From positions 124,001 through 188,000 of the forward strand of contig JBEDTR010000001.1 in NCBI GenBank assembly GCA_040119125.1: a stretch of DNA of 64,000 bases. The letters are read 5' to 3'. The notes below the pieces were generated by a model that was given only the letters and a program-made list of their open reading frames with translations, was not told the DNA's origin and made no database searches. Positions 1 through 8,607 of this stretch are shown piece after piece; positions within the stretch are counted from its first letter, which is position 1, and each line of letters begins with the position of its first letter. The stretch is from Pacificitalea sp040119125. Its GTDB lineage: Bacteria > Pseudomonadota > Alphaproteobacteria > Rhodobacterales > Rhodobacteraceae. The translations under genes and the position numbers were made by a program.

Positions 1-300
1 ATGACGATGGTGTCCGCGCCATCGGGCGGCGGTGCGCTGTCGACCCGGACCTTCATCCCGCATCGCTGTCACAAAGCGATCGGTGTGCTGGGCGCGGTCA
101 GCGTCGCCACCGCCGCGCTGCTGCCCGAAGGACCGGCTGCCGAAGTGGCGCAGGTGCCGGAGGGCGCTGAGAAATCCCTCTCGGTCGAGCACCCGACCGG
201 GGAGATGACAGTGATCGCGACCGTCGAGGAGGGCGAGGTCACCCGCGCCGCAATCCTGCGCACGGCGCGTAAGCTGATGGATGGGGTCGTGTTCGACTGA
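1..300 (+). CDS. PrpF-family protein, probable 4-oxalomesaconate tautomerase (3' end only)
   Basis: This is the C-terminal 99 residues of a protein whose start lies left of the window. The stretch ALSTRTFIPHRCHKAIGVL and the following Ala/Val-rich helix are characteristic of the PrpF/diaminopimelate-epimerase-fold family. That family includes GalD-type 4-oxalomesaconate tautomerases and the PrpF methylaconitate isomerases. The convergent neighbour is a LigI-like lactonase whose product is the substrate of GalD enzymes, so the tautomerase role is favoured by context. Sequence alone cannot separate the two subfamilies from this fragment. Confidence 0.8.
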   Translation: MTMVSAPSGGGALSTRTFIPHRCHKAIGVLGAVSVATAALLPEGPAAEVAQVPEGAEKSLSVEHPTGEMTVIATVEEGEVTRAAILRTARKLMDGVVFD

Positions 301-351
301 GCCGCCTGTCGGTTCGCAGGAGGGGCGGTGCGGGGCATCGTCCCGAACCCA

Positions 352-391
352 CCCGCCCGCGAGCGAGGCCAAAGCCGCGCGGGCGGGCGTT
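352..391 (+). terminator. Rho-independent-like terminator after the PrpF-family gene
   Basis: CCCGCCCGCG (352-361) pairs perfectly with CGCGGGCGGG (378-387), and a smaller GGC/GCC pair sits in the loop. CGTTTT follows directly. It lies 52 nt after the stop codon of the PrpF-family gene. Confidence 0.6.
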
Positions 392-420
392 TTCGGGTCT
401 CTCGCTGATCTCGCAGCGGG

Positions 421-450
421 GAGCGGGGCACATATCGCAGCGCCCCGCTC
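421..450. terminator. Hairpin between convergent genes
   Basis: GAGCGGGGC (421-429) pairs with GCCCCGCTC (442-450) across a 12-nt loop. It lies between two converging genes, 56 nt past the stop of the LigI-like gene. There is no T-tract, so it may be an mRNA 3' end stabiliser rather than a true terminator. Confidence 0.4.
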
Positions 451-506
451 ACCTGTATCAGCGCCACGGGCAGGCACCCTCTGTGTCGGTGCCCCCAATT
501 ACAGCG

Positions 507-1373
507 TCAGCTGAAATACAGCCGCACCGGATTGTCGATCAGCAATTTGCGCTGCAACGTTTCCGTGGGCGCGATCAGGGGGATGCGGTCGACCAGCAGG
601 CCGTCATCTGGCTGGTGGCTCTTCATGTTCGGATGGGGCCAGTCGGTGCCCCACAGGACGCGGTCCTCGAATTGCTCCACCAACCTGCGCGCAAAGGGTG
701 TGACGTCATCGTAAGGCGGGCCTTGGAGTGTCAGCCGCTCAGGGCAGCCGACCTTGACCCACATGCGCGGGTCTTCCATCAGATCGCAGAACGCGGCGAA
801 GCCGGCGCTTTCGACGCCTTGGGCCACATCGGGGCGCCCCATGTGATCGATCACCACGTCGCAGGGCAGGGTCCGAAGGAAGGGCGCAAGCTCATCCAGA
901 TCGGCGGCCTCGAAATAGACGACCACGTGCCAGCCCAGCTCCGCCACGCGCGCGGCAAGTCGGGCGGAAATGTCGAGCGGATCGGGATCAACCAGCCTGC
1001 GCACGAAATTCAGCCGCACACCGCGCACGCCCGCGGCGTCCATGGTGGCAAGCTCGGCATCGGTGATTTCGGGGTCGACCACCGCAATGCCGCGGCAGTT
1101 CTGAGGGTCGGCGCGCAATGCGTCGAGAAGGGCGGTGTTGTCGCGGCCATGGCAGCTTGCCTGCACGATCACATTGCGCGATAGGCCCAGATGGCGGCGC
1201 AGGGCGAAAAGCTTCTCCTTCGGCGCGTCCGAGGGCGTGTATTTGCGCTGCGCCGCGTAGGGGAATTGGTCACCCGGCCCAAAGACATGGCAATGGGCAT
1301 CAACCGCGCCGTCTGGGGCGCGGAATTCGGGACTGCGGGGCTCAGGATGCCAGGTCGGCGGATCGATTTGCAT
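507..1373 (-). CDS. LigI-like 2-pyrone-4,6-dicarboxylate hydrolase (amidohydrolase family)
   Basis: A 288-residue TIM-barrel hydrolase of the amidohydrolase_2 group. Visible features are the N-terminal metal/active-site motif DAHCHVFGP (H27, H29), a QASCHGRDN segment near residue 71, VVIDHMGRPD in the middle, and WGTDWPHPN near the C-terminus with the catalytic-type Asp at about 244. This layout matches LigI, which opens 2-pyrone-4,6-dicarboxylate to the 4-oxalomesaconate/4-carboxy-2-hydroxymuconate pool in the protocatechuate and gallate 4,5-cleavage pathways. The ATG at 1373 was chosen because it gives the family's normal length. The start lies 32 nt inside the end of the upstream TRAP permease gene, so the two are translated from one message. 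Related sugar-lactone hydrolases are an alternative. Confidence 0.8.
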   Translation of the reverse strand: MQIDPPTWHPEPRSPEFRAPDGAVDAHCHVFGPGDQFPYAAQRKYTPSDAPKEKLFALRRHLGLSRNVIVQASCHGRDNTALLDALRADPQNCRGIAVVDPEITDAELATMDAAGVRGVRLNFVRRLVDPDPLDISARLAARVAELGWHVVVYFEAADLDELAPFLRTLPCDVVIDHMGRPDVAQGVESAGFAAFCDLMEDPRMWVKVGCPERLTLQGPPYDDVTPFARRLVEQFEDRVLWGTDWPHPNMKSHQPDDGLLVDRIPLIAPTETLQRKLLIDNPVRLYFS

Positions 1374-3270
1374 AAGGTTTCCACAAGTTGAGCACGAGAA
1401 AGGCCAGCAGGGCCAGCGAGAGGGCGAGCGCGACGAGGCTCGGCACTCCACCTACCGGCAGCACCAGCGACACGGTCGACAGGGCCGCGACCAGCCAGAA
1501 GCCTAGCTTGTGCAGCAGCGTCAGCGGCCGGACCATCCAGCCGGTAAAGGCAGTGCCCGCAGCGAAGGTGCCCGCGAAGGCCGCGATGGTGGCCAGCGCA
1601 ATGGTGACCGGCGTGCCGATCAGCAGCAATTCCGGTGCGTAGACGAACAGGAACGGCGCCACGACCTTCACGAAGCCAAGCCGGATCGATTCCACCGCCG
1701 TTTCATTCGGACTGGCCCCGGCAATCGACGCCCCAGCATAGGCTGCCAGAGCCACCGGCGGCGTAATCGCGGACAGCAGCCCGTAGTAGAAGATGAACAT
1801 ATGCGCGGCGATGATCGGCAGGCCGAACTGTTCCAGCGCAGGCGCGACCAGCACCGCCAGAAGCAGATAGGCTGCCGATGTGGGCATCCCCATGCCCAGC
1901 ACGAAGCTGGCGATCATAGTCAGCAGCAGGGTCAAGAACAGGCTGCCCGCGCCCAGATCGACGATCAGCGACGACAGCTTCAGCGCCATGCCGGTCAGGG
2001 TCATCACCCCGATCAGCATCCCGGCAATGGCCACGGCGGCGACCACGGGCAGCACATTGCGCACGGTTTCCATCATCGCGGCGATCAGGGCCACGGGGCT
2101 GATCCGGGTTTGCGGGGTCAGCACCGACACCACGAGCGTCGCCAGCACACACAGCACCGCAGCCGCAGAGGGCGTGTAGCCCACGGCAAGGAACACGACG
2201 AGCGCCACCAGAGGCAGCAGCAAATGCCCACGCTTGAAGAGCACTTCGCGCAGTCGCGGCACGTCTTCGCCCTCGGACCGGCCCAGATCGTATTTGCCCG
2301 CTTCCTCGCGCACCGCGACCAGCAGCGCAAAGACATAAAGCAGGGCGGGGATCAACGCGGCGGCGGCGATCACGGCATAGGGCGTCTGGGTCAGCTCGGC
2401 CATGAGGAAGGCGGCGGCGCCCATGACCGGCGGCATGATCTGCCCGGCGGAGGAGGCGGCAGCCTCAATTGCGCCTGCGACCTTGGGCCGGTAGCCCGTG
2501 CGCTTCATCAGCGGAATGGTGAAGGTGCCGGTGGTCACGACCCCCGCAACTGCGGACCCGTTGATTGAGGAGAACATGGTCGAGGAGATCACCGCCGTCA
2601 GGGCCGGTCCACCCTGCACGCGGCCCGTCAGCGCATGCGCCAGATCGACGAAAACCTGCCCCAGACCGGTTTTCAGTAGCAGCGTGCCGAGGAAGGAAAA
2701 CAGCAAGATATATTGCGCCGCGACCCCCATCGGCAGACCGAACAGCCCCTCCGTGCGCAAAAACAGGTTCGATGTCACGCGGCCCAGCGAATAGCCCGCA
2801 TGGCCGTATGTGCCGGGGATCGACGCGCCAAAGAACGCGTAGAGAAGCGCCGCGACGCCGAGCCCCACCATCACCCAGCCGATCACATAGCGCGACACGA
2901 TTAGCGCGGCGGCGCTAGCGATGATGAACAGCGCCATGTCGGTGCGGTCCGCGATCCCGCCTGATCGGATAATGTCCATGTAATTGGTCCATAGGAACGG
3001 ACCGGGGATCAGCACCAGCACCGCCAGCACATAAAGGGCCGCGCGCCAAACGGCCTGTGGACGTGCGGCGGCGACAACGATCAGCCCTGCGGCCATCGAC
3101 AGCGAGAAGAAGGTCGAGCGCAGGACCAGCGCGGTGATGTCCCCGAACCACGCGGACCACAGCACAAGCCCGGTCACCAGCGTGGAGAGCACAGCCAGCG
3201 CGGCGAGGGCGGCCTTGTGTTCCCAACCGGCCATGGCGTTGCGCGGCAAGATCGAAGTGAAGAGTGTCAC
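1342..3270 (-). CDS. TRAP transporter permease, fused small and large subunits (TAXI type, DctQM-like)
   Basis: A roughly 640-residue, almost wholly hydrophobic protein made of a small 4-TM part followed by a large 12-TM DctM-like part. The latter contains typical stretches such as SSTMFSSINGSAVAGVV, MPPVMGAAAFLMAEL and GMGMPTSAAYLL. Such fusions partner TAXI-type substrate-binding proteins, and one is encoded directly upstream. I chose the GTG at 3270 because GGAGACCTCC sits just before it; the ATG at 3234 has no visible ribosome site. With the downstream LigI-like gene, the likely cargo is an aromatic or pyrone di/tricarboxylate, but this is inferred only from context. Confidence 0.85.
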   Translation of the reverse strand: MTLFTSILPRNAMAGWEHKAALAALAVLSTLVTGLVLWSAWFGDITALVLRSTFFSLSMAAGLIVVAAARPQAVWRAALYVLAVLVLIPGPFLWTNYMDIIRSGGIADRTDMALFIIASAAALIVSRYVIGWVMVGLGVAALLYAFFGASIPGTYGHAGYSLGRVTSNLFLRTEGLFGLPMGVAAQYILLFSFLGTLLLKTGLGQVFVDLAHALTGRVQGGPALTAVISSTMFSSINGSAVAGVVTTGTFTIPLMKRTGYRPKVAGAIEAAASSAGQIMPPVMGAAAFLMAELTQTPYAVIAAAALIPALLYVFALLVAVREEAGKYDLGRSEGEDVPRLREVLFKRGHLLLPLVALVVFLAVGYTPSAAAVLCVLATLVVSVLTPQTRISPVALIAAMMETVRNVLPVVAAVAIAGMLIGVMTLTGMALKLSSLIVDLGAGSLFLTLLLTMIASFVLGMGMPTSAAYLLLAVLVAPALEQFGLPIIAAHMFIFYYGLLSAITPPVALAAYAGASIAGASPNETAVESIRLGFVKVVAPFLFVYAPELLLIGTPVTIALATIAAFAGTFAAGTAFTGWMVRPLTLLHKLGFWLVAALSTVSLVLPVGGVPSLVALALSLALLAFLVLNLWKPYANRSADLAS

Positions 3271-3424
3271 AGGGGAGGTCTCCTTACCTGCCGCGACGCG
3301 GGCCTTGCGCCGCAAGAAGCGACAGCCTGCACGGGGATGGGACGAGGGCTGAGTGCATGCGCGCCCTGGCTGCGTCTGGCCGGGCGCATAAGGCCGGGGC
3401 AAGAGACGGGGCTATGTCGCGTAT

Positions 3425-3452
3425 GCGACCGGCAGGAAGTCCCGCCGGTCGC
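3425..3452 (-). other. Stem-loop between the TAXI binding-protein gene and the permease gene
   Basis: GCGACCGGC (3425-3433) pairs perfectly with GCCGGTCGC (3444-3452) across a 10-nt loop, 17 nt after the stop of the binding-protein gene. No T-tract follows. Hairpins here commonly protect the 3' end of the abundant binding-protein message so that it outnumbers permease mRNA. A weaker GCGCCC/GGGCGC pair (3361-3387) lies further along the same gap. Confidence 0.45.
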
Positions 3453-3469
3453 GGGGTCATAAGATCGGC

Positions 3470-4393
3470 TTACTTCGCGTCGAAATAGGCCTGCGCGCCG
3501 GGATGCAGATCGATGGGGGCATCGCCTGCTTTCTCCATCGTGATCTTGGCGGCGGCGGGGTGCACCTTGCCCAGAGCTTCGAGGTTGTCGAACAGCCCGG
3601 CGGTGATCTTCTCGACCAGCGCGGGGTCGGCATCGGCGGCGGTGAACAGGATCGCGGGGTCGCCTACGGCGGTCACGTCGGTGTCCTGCCCCTCATAGGT
3701 GCCGCCGGCGATTTCGACCATCTCGTAGAAGGGATATTCCTCCAGCAAGCCGGTCACGTTGTCAGCCTCGACGGGTATCAGGGTCACGTCTTCGGTGGTG
3801 AACAATTCGATGAACGCCGCAGCCGGGGTGCCCGCAAGGATGATCGAACCCTCAAGCTGGCCGTTCTTGATCGCGCCAGTGGCCTCGCCATAGCTCAGGA
3901 ACGACACGTTCCCCATGCTGAACGCGTCCTGCGCATTCAGCAGCCGCTCCGCAAAGACCGACGAGTTCGACCCCGGAGGCCCGATCGAGATGTCGAGATC
4001 GGCAAGATCTGCCACGCTGGCGGCGCCGCTTTCGGTGGTGGCCGCGATTTGCAGAACAGCGGGGTAGAGATAGGCGATGGCGGCTACGTTCTGCGCATCG
4101 CCGTCAAACACGCCTTGGCCGTTCTTGGCCTCATACAGCGTGGAGGCCGAAGAAAAGCCCATCGTCATTTCGCCTGCCGACACGCGGCGGATATTCTCGA
4201 CGGAGGCGCCGGTCACTTCGGCATTGGCGCTGACGCCTTCGACCTGACGGCTGAGCAGGTCGGCCATGCCGGCCCCCACGGCATAGAACACGCCGCCCGT
4301 GCCGCCGGTGCCGATTGACACGCGGTCCTGTGCGACGGCGGGCAGCGCCATCACAGCGGTCAGCGCAGTCGCGAGGCTGAGACGTTTCATCAT
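3470..4393 (-). CDS. TAXI-family TRAP transporter substrate-binding protein
   Basis: A 307-residue periplasmic protein. It begins with a signal peptide (Lys-Arg, hydrophobic core, cleavage near ALPAVAQD around residue 22), followed by the TAXI hallmark SIGTGGTGGVFYAVGAGMADLL. Later segments such as GEMTMGFSSASTLYEA and SIGPPGSNSSVFAERLL are also typical of this family. It should capture the substrate and deliver it to the fused TRAP permease encoded 199 nt downstream. GGAGG lies 8 nt before the chosen start. The gene is divergent from the double-HTH LysR gene, which is its most likely regulator. Confidence 0.85.
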   Translation of the reverse strand: MMKRLSLATALTAVMALPAVAQDRVSIGTGGTGGVFYAVGAGMADLLSRQVEGVSANAEVTGASVENIRRVSAGEMTMGFSSASTLYEAKNGQGVFDGDAQNVAAIAYLYPAVLQIAATTESGAASVADLADLDISIGPPGSNSSVFAERLLNAQDAFSMGNVSFLSYGEATGAIKNGQLEGSIILAGTPAAAFIELFTTEDVTLIPVEADNVTGLLEEYPFYEMVEIAGGTYEGQDTDVTAVGDPAILFTAADADPALVEKITAGLFDNLEALGKVHPAAAKITMEKAGDAPIDLHPGAQAYFDAK

Positions 4394-4548
4394 TCCAATA
4401 TCCTCCCTGATATATGTCGGACGGGCTGTAGGGTCCCGCTCCCGATGATCGTCTCACTATGCAGGGTCACGCTCGCGCAAACCAATTCAATTGCGATCAG
4501 GACGGCGAGGTAATATCCATTTTATGCAACAGCCTCGATGAGAGACCC

Positions 4549-5736
4549 ATGGATCAACCCGTTCCGAACCTGCGTCATCTGTCGGGTATCCTAACCATTG
4601 CCAAGGCAGGCACGGTGTCGGATGCCGCCAGTCGCATAAACCTTTCGCAACCCGCGTTGACGCAGGGTCTGCTCAAGATCGAGCAGCGGTTGGGCGTGGC
4701 GTTGTTCCAGCGCGGCAGCGGCGGCATGCACAGCACCGAGGCGGGCGCGCTCTATCTGCACCGGCTTGACCGCGGATTCCGGTTTCTGCGCAGTGCGGCG
4801 CGCAGTGTTGATCGTCCGCATTTGTGGCGGCTGGTCAGCGTGGGGCAGTTGCGGGCGTTGATCGCCACGGTGGATCACGCCGGGTTTCGCCCGGCTGCGG
4901 CCTATCTTGGCCGTCGGGTGTCGACCGTCAGCCGCGCCTGCCGGGAGATCGAAAGCCTAGGGGGTGTCGCGTTTTTCGAGACCACCTCGCGCGGGTTACG
5001 CCCGACCCGACAGGCCGAAGGCTTCGCCCGCCACGCGCAACTGGCGCTTAACGAATTCGTGCAGGCCGAGCGCGACGTGCTGGGCTGGCAGGGCACGTTC
5101 GAGGGGCGGCTCGACATTGGCTGCCTGCCGTTGGCGCAAACCATCATCCTGCCTGCGGCACTGAGCCGTTTCTCGGAAGAATACCCCAATATCGCGCCCC
5201 GCATCGCGGACGGTCCCTATGCCCCGATGGCGCGTGGCCTGCTCCGGGGTAATCTGGACCTAATCATTGGCGCATTGCGCGGCGGCGACCTGCCCGACGG
5301 GCTGGTCCAGACCGAGCTTTTCGCCGATCACCTGTGGATCGTCGGACGCCCATCGCATCCTTTGGCCGGGCGGCTGGGGGTGGCGGACCAAGACCTGCAA
5401 GGGTTCCAATGGGTCGCCCCGCGCGAAGGGGCCCCGGCGCGCGCGCATTTTGCCCAGCTTCACGCCCGGCTCGCCACAGGGCCAGAGCAGCCGCAACCGA
5501 TTGAAACCGGCTCCTACGCCGTGGTGAAGGGGCTGCTTGCCGCGTCCGACCGGCTGTCGATCCTGTCGGCCAAGCAGGTCAAGCACGATGTCGAAGGCGG
5601 GCGTCTGGCCCGGATCGACGTGACCCTGCCCGATAGCGGGCGCGCCATCGGTTACACGCATCGCGCCGATTGGCTTCCCAGTGTGCCGCAGGCCCGGTTT
5701 CTGGAGATCCTGACCGATGTGGCGCAAAGCTCATAG
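4549..5736 (+). CDS. LysR-family regulator with two N-terminal HTH domains
   Basis: A 395-residue regulator, about 90 residues longer than an ordinary LysR protein. Residues 7-66 form one LysR winged HTH (AKAGTVSDAASRINLSQPAL, then KIEQRLGVALFQR). Residues 97-156 form a second, more divergent one (VDHAGFRPAAAYLGRRVSTV, then EIESLGGVAFFETTSRG). A normal effector-binding domain follows (GRLDIGCLPLAQTI onward). I chose the ATG at 4549, preceded by GATGAGAG; an upstream in-frame ATG at 4459 would add an unconserved-looking 30 residues. It is divergent from the TAXI TRAP operon, so it probably controls uptake and breakdown of the aromatic acid. LysR proteins with a duplicated HTH are known but uncommon. 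Confidence 0.85.
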   Translation: MDQPVPNLRHLSGILTIAKAGTVSDAASRINLSQPALTQGLLKIEQRLGVALFQRGSGGMHSTEAGALYLHRLDRGFRFLRSAARSVDRPHLWRLVSVGQLRALIATVDHAGFRPAAAYLGRRVSTVSRACREIESLGGVAFFETTSRGLRPTRQAEGFARHAQLALNEFVQAERDVLGWQGTFEGRLDIGCLPLAQTIILPAALSRFSEEYPNIAPRIADGPYAPMARGLLRGNLDLIIGALRGGDLPDGLVQTELFADHLWIVGRPSHPLAGRLGVADQDLQGFQWVAPREGAPARAHFAQLHARLATGPEQPQPIETGSYAVVKGLLAASDRLSILSAKQVKHDVEGGRLARIDVTLPDSGRAIGYTHRADWLPSVPQARFLEILTDVAQSS

Positions 5737-5817
5737 GCCTTCTACGCCGCGTCGCATGCGCGCAAGCTTGACCTTGGGCAGCGGCTGGTGGACTGCTTGG
5801 GTATGACTGATGCACCC

Positions 5818-6729
5818 ATGAAACTGCTGATCGACACCGATCCCGGTGTTGACGACGCGATGGCGATCCTGTTCGCCGCCCGCCATCCGGGGGTCGATCT
5901 GATCGGCCTCACCTCCGTCTTTGGCAATGTGACCGTGGCGCAGGCCACCCGCAACGCGCTGGCGTTGGTGGAACGCGCAGGTCTGGACTGTCCGGTGGCC
6001 GAGGGCGCAGGCGCGCCGCTGGTGTTGCCGCCGTTCGAGCCGGCGGCGCATGTGCATGGTCCCGAAGGCTTCGGCGCCATGTCCGCGCCAGCCCCCGCAG
6101 GCCGGGCGCTGGATGAGGACGCCGCCGAGTTCCTGATCCGAATGGCGCGGGAACATGCGGGCGAATTGGTACTCTGCCCAGTGGGGCCGATTACCAATGT
6201 GGCCGAGGCAATCCAGCGTGACCCGGAATTTGCGCGCAACGTGAAACAGATTGTGTTCATGGGCGGGGCGCTCGACGTGCGGGGCAATGTCACGCCTTAT
6301 GCGGAGGCCAACACATGGCATGATCCGCATGCGCTCGACATCGTGCTGGCCTCGGGCGCGGATGTGCTGATGGTCGGGCTCGACGTGACGTTGCAGGTGC
6401 TGCTGGAGGGCGATGATTTCGAGCGGCTCGCCGCGCTCAGCCCCGGCGATGGCGGCTGGCTGCGGGACATGGCGGGGTTCTACCTCGACTTCTACCGCTC
6501 CATCGGGCTGACGGGCTGCGGGCTGCATGATCCGATGGCCGTGATCGCCTGCCTGCGCCCGGACCTGTTCACCATCGAACACACACCGCTGGAGGTGGTT
6601 TGCGAGGGCGACGAGATTGGCCGCACCCGCCGCTCGACCCAGCCGGGGCGCGCGGCGGTAGGGGTGTGCACCGATTGCGATGCCGAAGCCGTCGAGGCGC
6701 TGTTTTTCACGCCGTTCAAGGAGGGCTGA
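5818..6729 (+). CDS. Nucleoside hydrolase (inosine/uridine-preferring family), copy 1
   Basis: A 303-residue N-ribohydrolase that should split ribonucleosides into ribose and free base. The calcium-binding signature is at the N-terminus (LLIDTDPGVDDAM, Asp 6, 8, 12 and 13). Later family motifs are VFMGGALDVRGNVTPYAEAN, WHDPHALDIV and GLHDPMAV. The start is uncertain: ATG 5818 begins right at the conserved core, while ATG 5803 would add five residues; neither has a clear ribosome site. It converges on the adenine deaminase gene with only 3 nt between stop codons. A second, divergent nucleoside hydrolase lies at 10513-11424. Confidence 0.9.
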   Translation: MKLLIDTDPGVDDAMAILFAARHPGVDLIGLTSVFGNVTVAQATRNALALVERAGLDCPVAEGAGAPLVLPPFEPAAHVHGPEGFGAMSAPAPAGRALDEDAAEFLIRMAREHAGELVLCPVGPITNVAEAIQRDPEFARNVKQIVFMGGALDVRGNVTPYAEANTWHDPHALDIVLASGADVLMVGLDVTLQVLLEGDDFERLAALSPGDGGWLRDMAGFYLDFYRSIGLTGCGLHDPMAVIACLRPDLFTIEHTPLEVVCEGDEIGRTRRSTQPGRAAVGVCTDCDAEAVEALFFTPFKEG

Positions 6730-6732
6730 GCC

Positions 6733-8607
6733 CTACCAGACGACCGGGTGCACCTCGCCGGTTTGCACCTGCACCAACCCTTCGGGCGCGTGGTCCGAGG
6801 GCGCGACGAGGTTCCAGCGCCACGGCGAGCAGGTCAGCGTGGCAAAGGCCAGACGCTCCGGCAGGCCCGGCCCCCAGCGCGGATGGAACGACGGCTCGAA
6901 CATCCACTCGACCGCCTCGCCCGCCTTGTGCAGCGCGGCCATGTCGGCGGCAAGCTCCTGCGCCGGGCGCGCCGTCATCAGCCCGGCGATCTCATAGCGC
7001 ACGCGGGCCACGATTTCACCGCGATGCACCAGCACCCAGCCGCCGCCCATCTCGGCGCAGGCATTCACCGCCTGTGCCATAGCGGCGTCAGACGAGCCGA
7101 CACACCAAATGTTGTGTTTGTCATGGGCCATGGAGCAGCATAGCGCGGTGTCCTCGTCCCGCGGGCCACAGCCGATCCAGAACATTTTCGACACCGCCGC
7201 GCGGCCCGAATAGCGGTCGGTGATCGAGAATTTGGTGATATTGCGCCCCTCGTCGCGCTGCACCAGTCCATCCGCGACCGGCAGTTCATAGGTCAGAAAA
7301 TCATCGGTCCAGTGATAGGGGCGCAGCACGGCGGCCTGCATGGTGTCGCGGTCCGGGGCGGCGGGGATCGCAAAATCGGCGGCGGTCAGATCGCGCCCGA
7401 TATTCACCGTCTGCCGCGCCCAATCGGGCCAATCTATGGGCGGCACGTCCAGCAGATATTCCGTGCCGGAGGAGGCCTGCTGCCCATCCGCCCAGACTTC
7501 AGCAATCTCGAACCGCTCCACATCCGACAGCAGCACCAGATCGGCAAACCGTCCCGGCGTGACCGAGCCGACCCAAGGCGTCAGCCGCATGTGACGGGCG
7601 GGGTTGAGCGTGACCATCTGCACCGCGGTTTCCACCGGCAGCCCGGCCTCGATCGCCATGCGGACGTTGCGGTCGGTCGCGCCGGTGGCGAGCACTTCCT
7701 GCGCCGGGCGGTCATCGGTGGTCAGCGCGACCTGACTCCAATCGCGCAAGCCGCGCTCCAGCAGACCCGCGATGATCTCGGCCCCGGTGTGGATGCGGAT
7801 TTCGACGAAGAGCCCCGCCTGCAACTTGTCGAATGCTTCCTCCGCCGTCCATGCTTCGTGGTCCGAGGCGATGCCGGATGCGGCAAAGCCGTTGATATTG
7901 GGCAGGTCGCGTATGCCTGCGGCATGGCCCTCGACCACGGCGCGGGCCTCCCATGTCGCGGCGATCATCGACCACAGCCGGTCATGGGCGGGGTTGTCGC
8001 GGTCGCGCAGAGCGGGCCAGTCCATCACCTCATCCAGACCGGCGGCCATCAGACTGTCGCTAAGGAACCGGGTCTGGTCGTCGCCATCCAGATGCGCGCC
8101 ATGTTCCCACGCCGTCGGCGGCACGGCGGAGCCGGGCAGGGGGAAGATCTTTAGCGGCGATCCTGCCGCCCGCGCCGCCAGCCAGAAATCGAGCGTACGC
8201 GCGGGCACGACGTTGGAAAATTCGTGGCTCGCCTCGCAGGTCCATGTATTGCCGCGCGGAATGACCAATGCGGCTTCATGCTCGGGCGTGACATGGCTGC
8301 TTTCGATGTGCTTATGCACTTCGCCCAAACCCGGCACGGCGGCAAATGCGCTGCGGTCGACCTCGGTGCGCGCGGTGCCCGCGAAGCTGCCGCGCGGGCC
8401 GACATGGGCAATGCGCCCGGCAAGAATCGCAACCTCGACATCCTCGCGCCAAAGCCCGGTATTGGTGTCCAGAAGCCGCCCCACCCGCAGCAGCAGATCG
8501 GCCTCGCGCCGTCCTAGTGCCACATCGATCAGATCGCGGCGTATCTCGGTCTCGCCTTGCGCAGTGATAGTGCCGGGAAAGGCGGGCGTGCAGGCCGTGT
8601 CGGTCAT
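6733..8607 (-). CDS. Adenine deaminase family protein
   Basis: A 624-residue amidohydrolase with the adenine deaminase layout: a metal-dependent barrel with GEVHKHIESSHVTPEHEA, EGHAAG, SDHEAWTAEEA and LTTDDRPAQEV, then the adenine deaminase C-terminal domain (TKFSITDRYSG, MAHDKHNIWCVG). The expected reaction is adenine to hypoxanthine plus ammonia. In the metal motif the usual D-A-H-x-H-IESS is E-V-H-K-H-IESS; both histidines are kept but the preceding Asp is Glu. The ATG at 8607 forms an ATGA overlap with the phosphoribosyltransferase stop codon, so the two are translationally coupled. Confidence 0.85.
   Translation of the reverse strand: MTDTACTPAFPGTITAQGETEIRRDLIDVALGRREADLLLRVGRLLDTNTGLWREDVEVAILAGRIAHVGPRGSFAGTARTEVDRSAFAAVPGLGEVHKHIESSHVTPEHEAALVIPRGNTWTCEASHEFSNVVPARTLDFWLAARAAGSPLKIFPLPGSAVPPTAWEHGAHLDGDDQTRFLSDSLMAAGLDEVMDWPALRDRDNPAHDRLWSMIAATWEARAVVEGHAAGIRDLPNINGFAASGIASDHEAWTAEEAFDKLQAGLFVEIRIHTGAEIIAGLLERGLRDWSQVALTTDDRPAQEVLATGATDRNVRMAIEAGLPVETAVQMVTLNPARHMRLTPWVGSVTPGRFADLVLLSDVERFEIAEVWADGQQASSGTEYLLDVPPIDWPDWARQTVNIGRDLTAADFAIPAAPDRDTMQAAVLRPYHWTDDFLTYELPVADGLVQRDEGRNITKFSITDRYSGRAAVSKMFWIGCGPRDEDTALCCSMAHDKHNIWCVGSSDAAMAQAVNACAEMGGGWVLVHRGEIVARVRYEIAGLMTARPAQELAADMAALHKAGEAVEWMFEPSFHPRWGPGLPERLAFATLTCSPWRWNLVAPSDHAPEGLVQVQTGEVHPVVW

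Noticed and set aside
1510..2568. A 352-codon Gln/His/Arg-rich frame opposite the TRAP permease
   Set aside because: Such composition is the expected complement of a hydrophobic membrane-protein gene, so this is a shadow.
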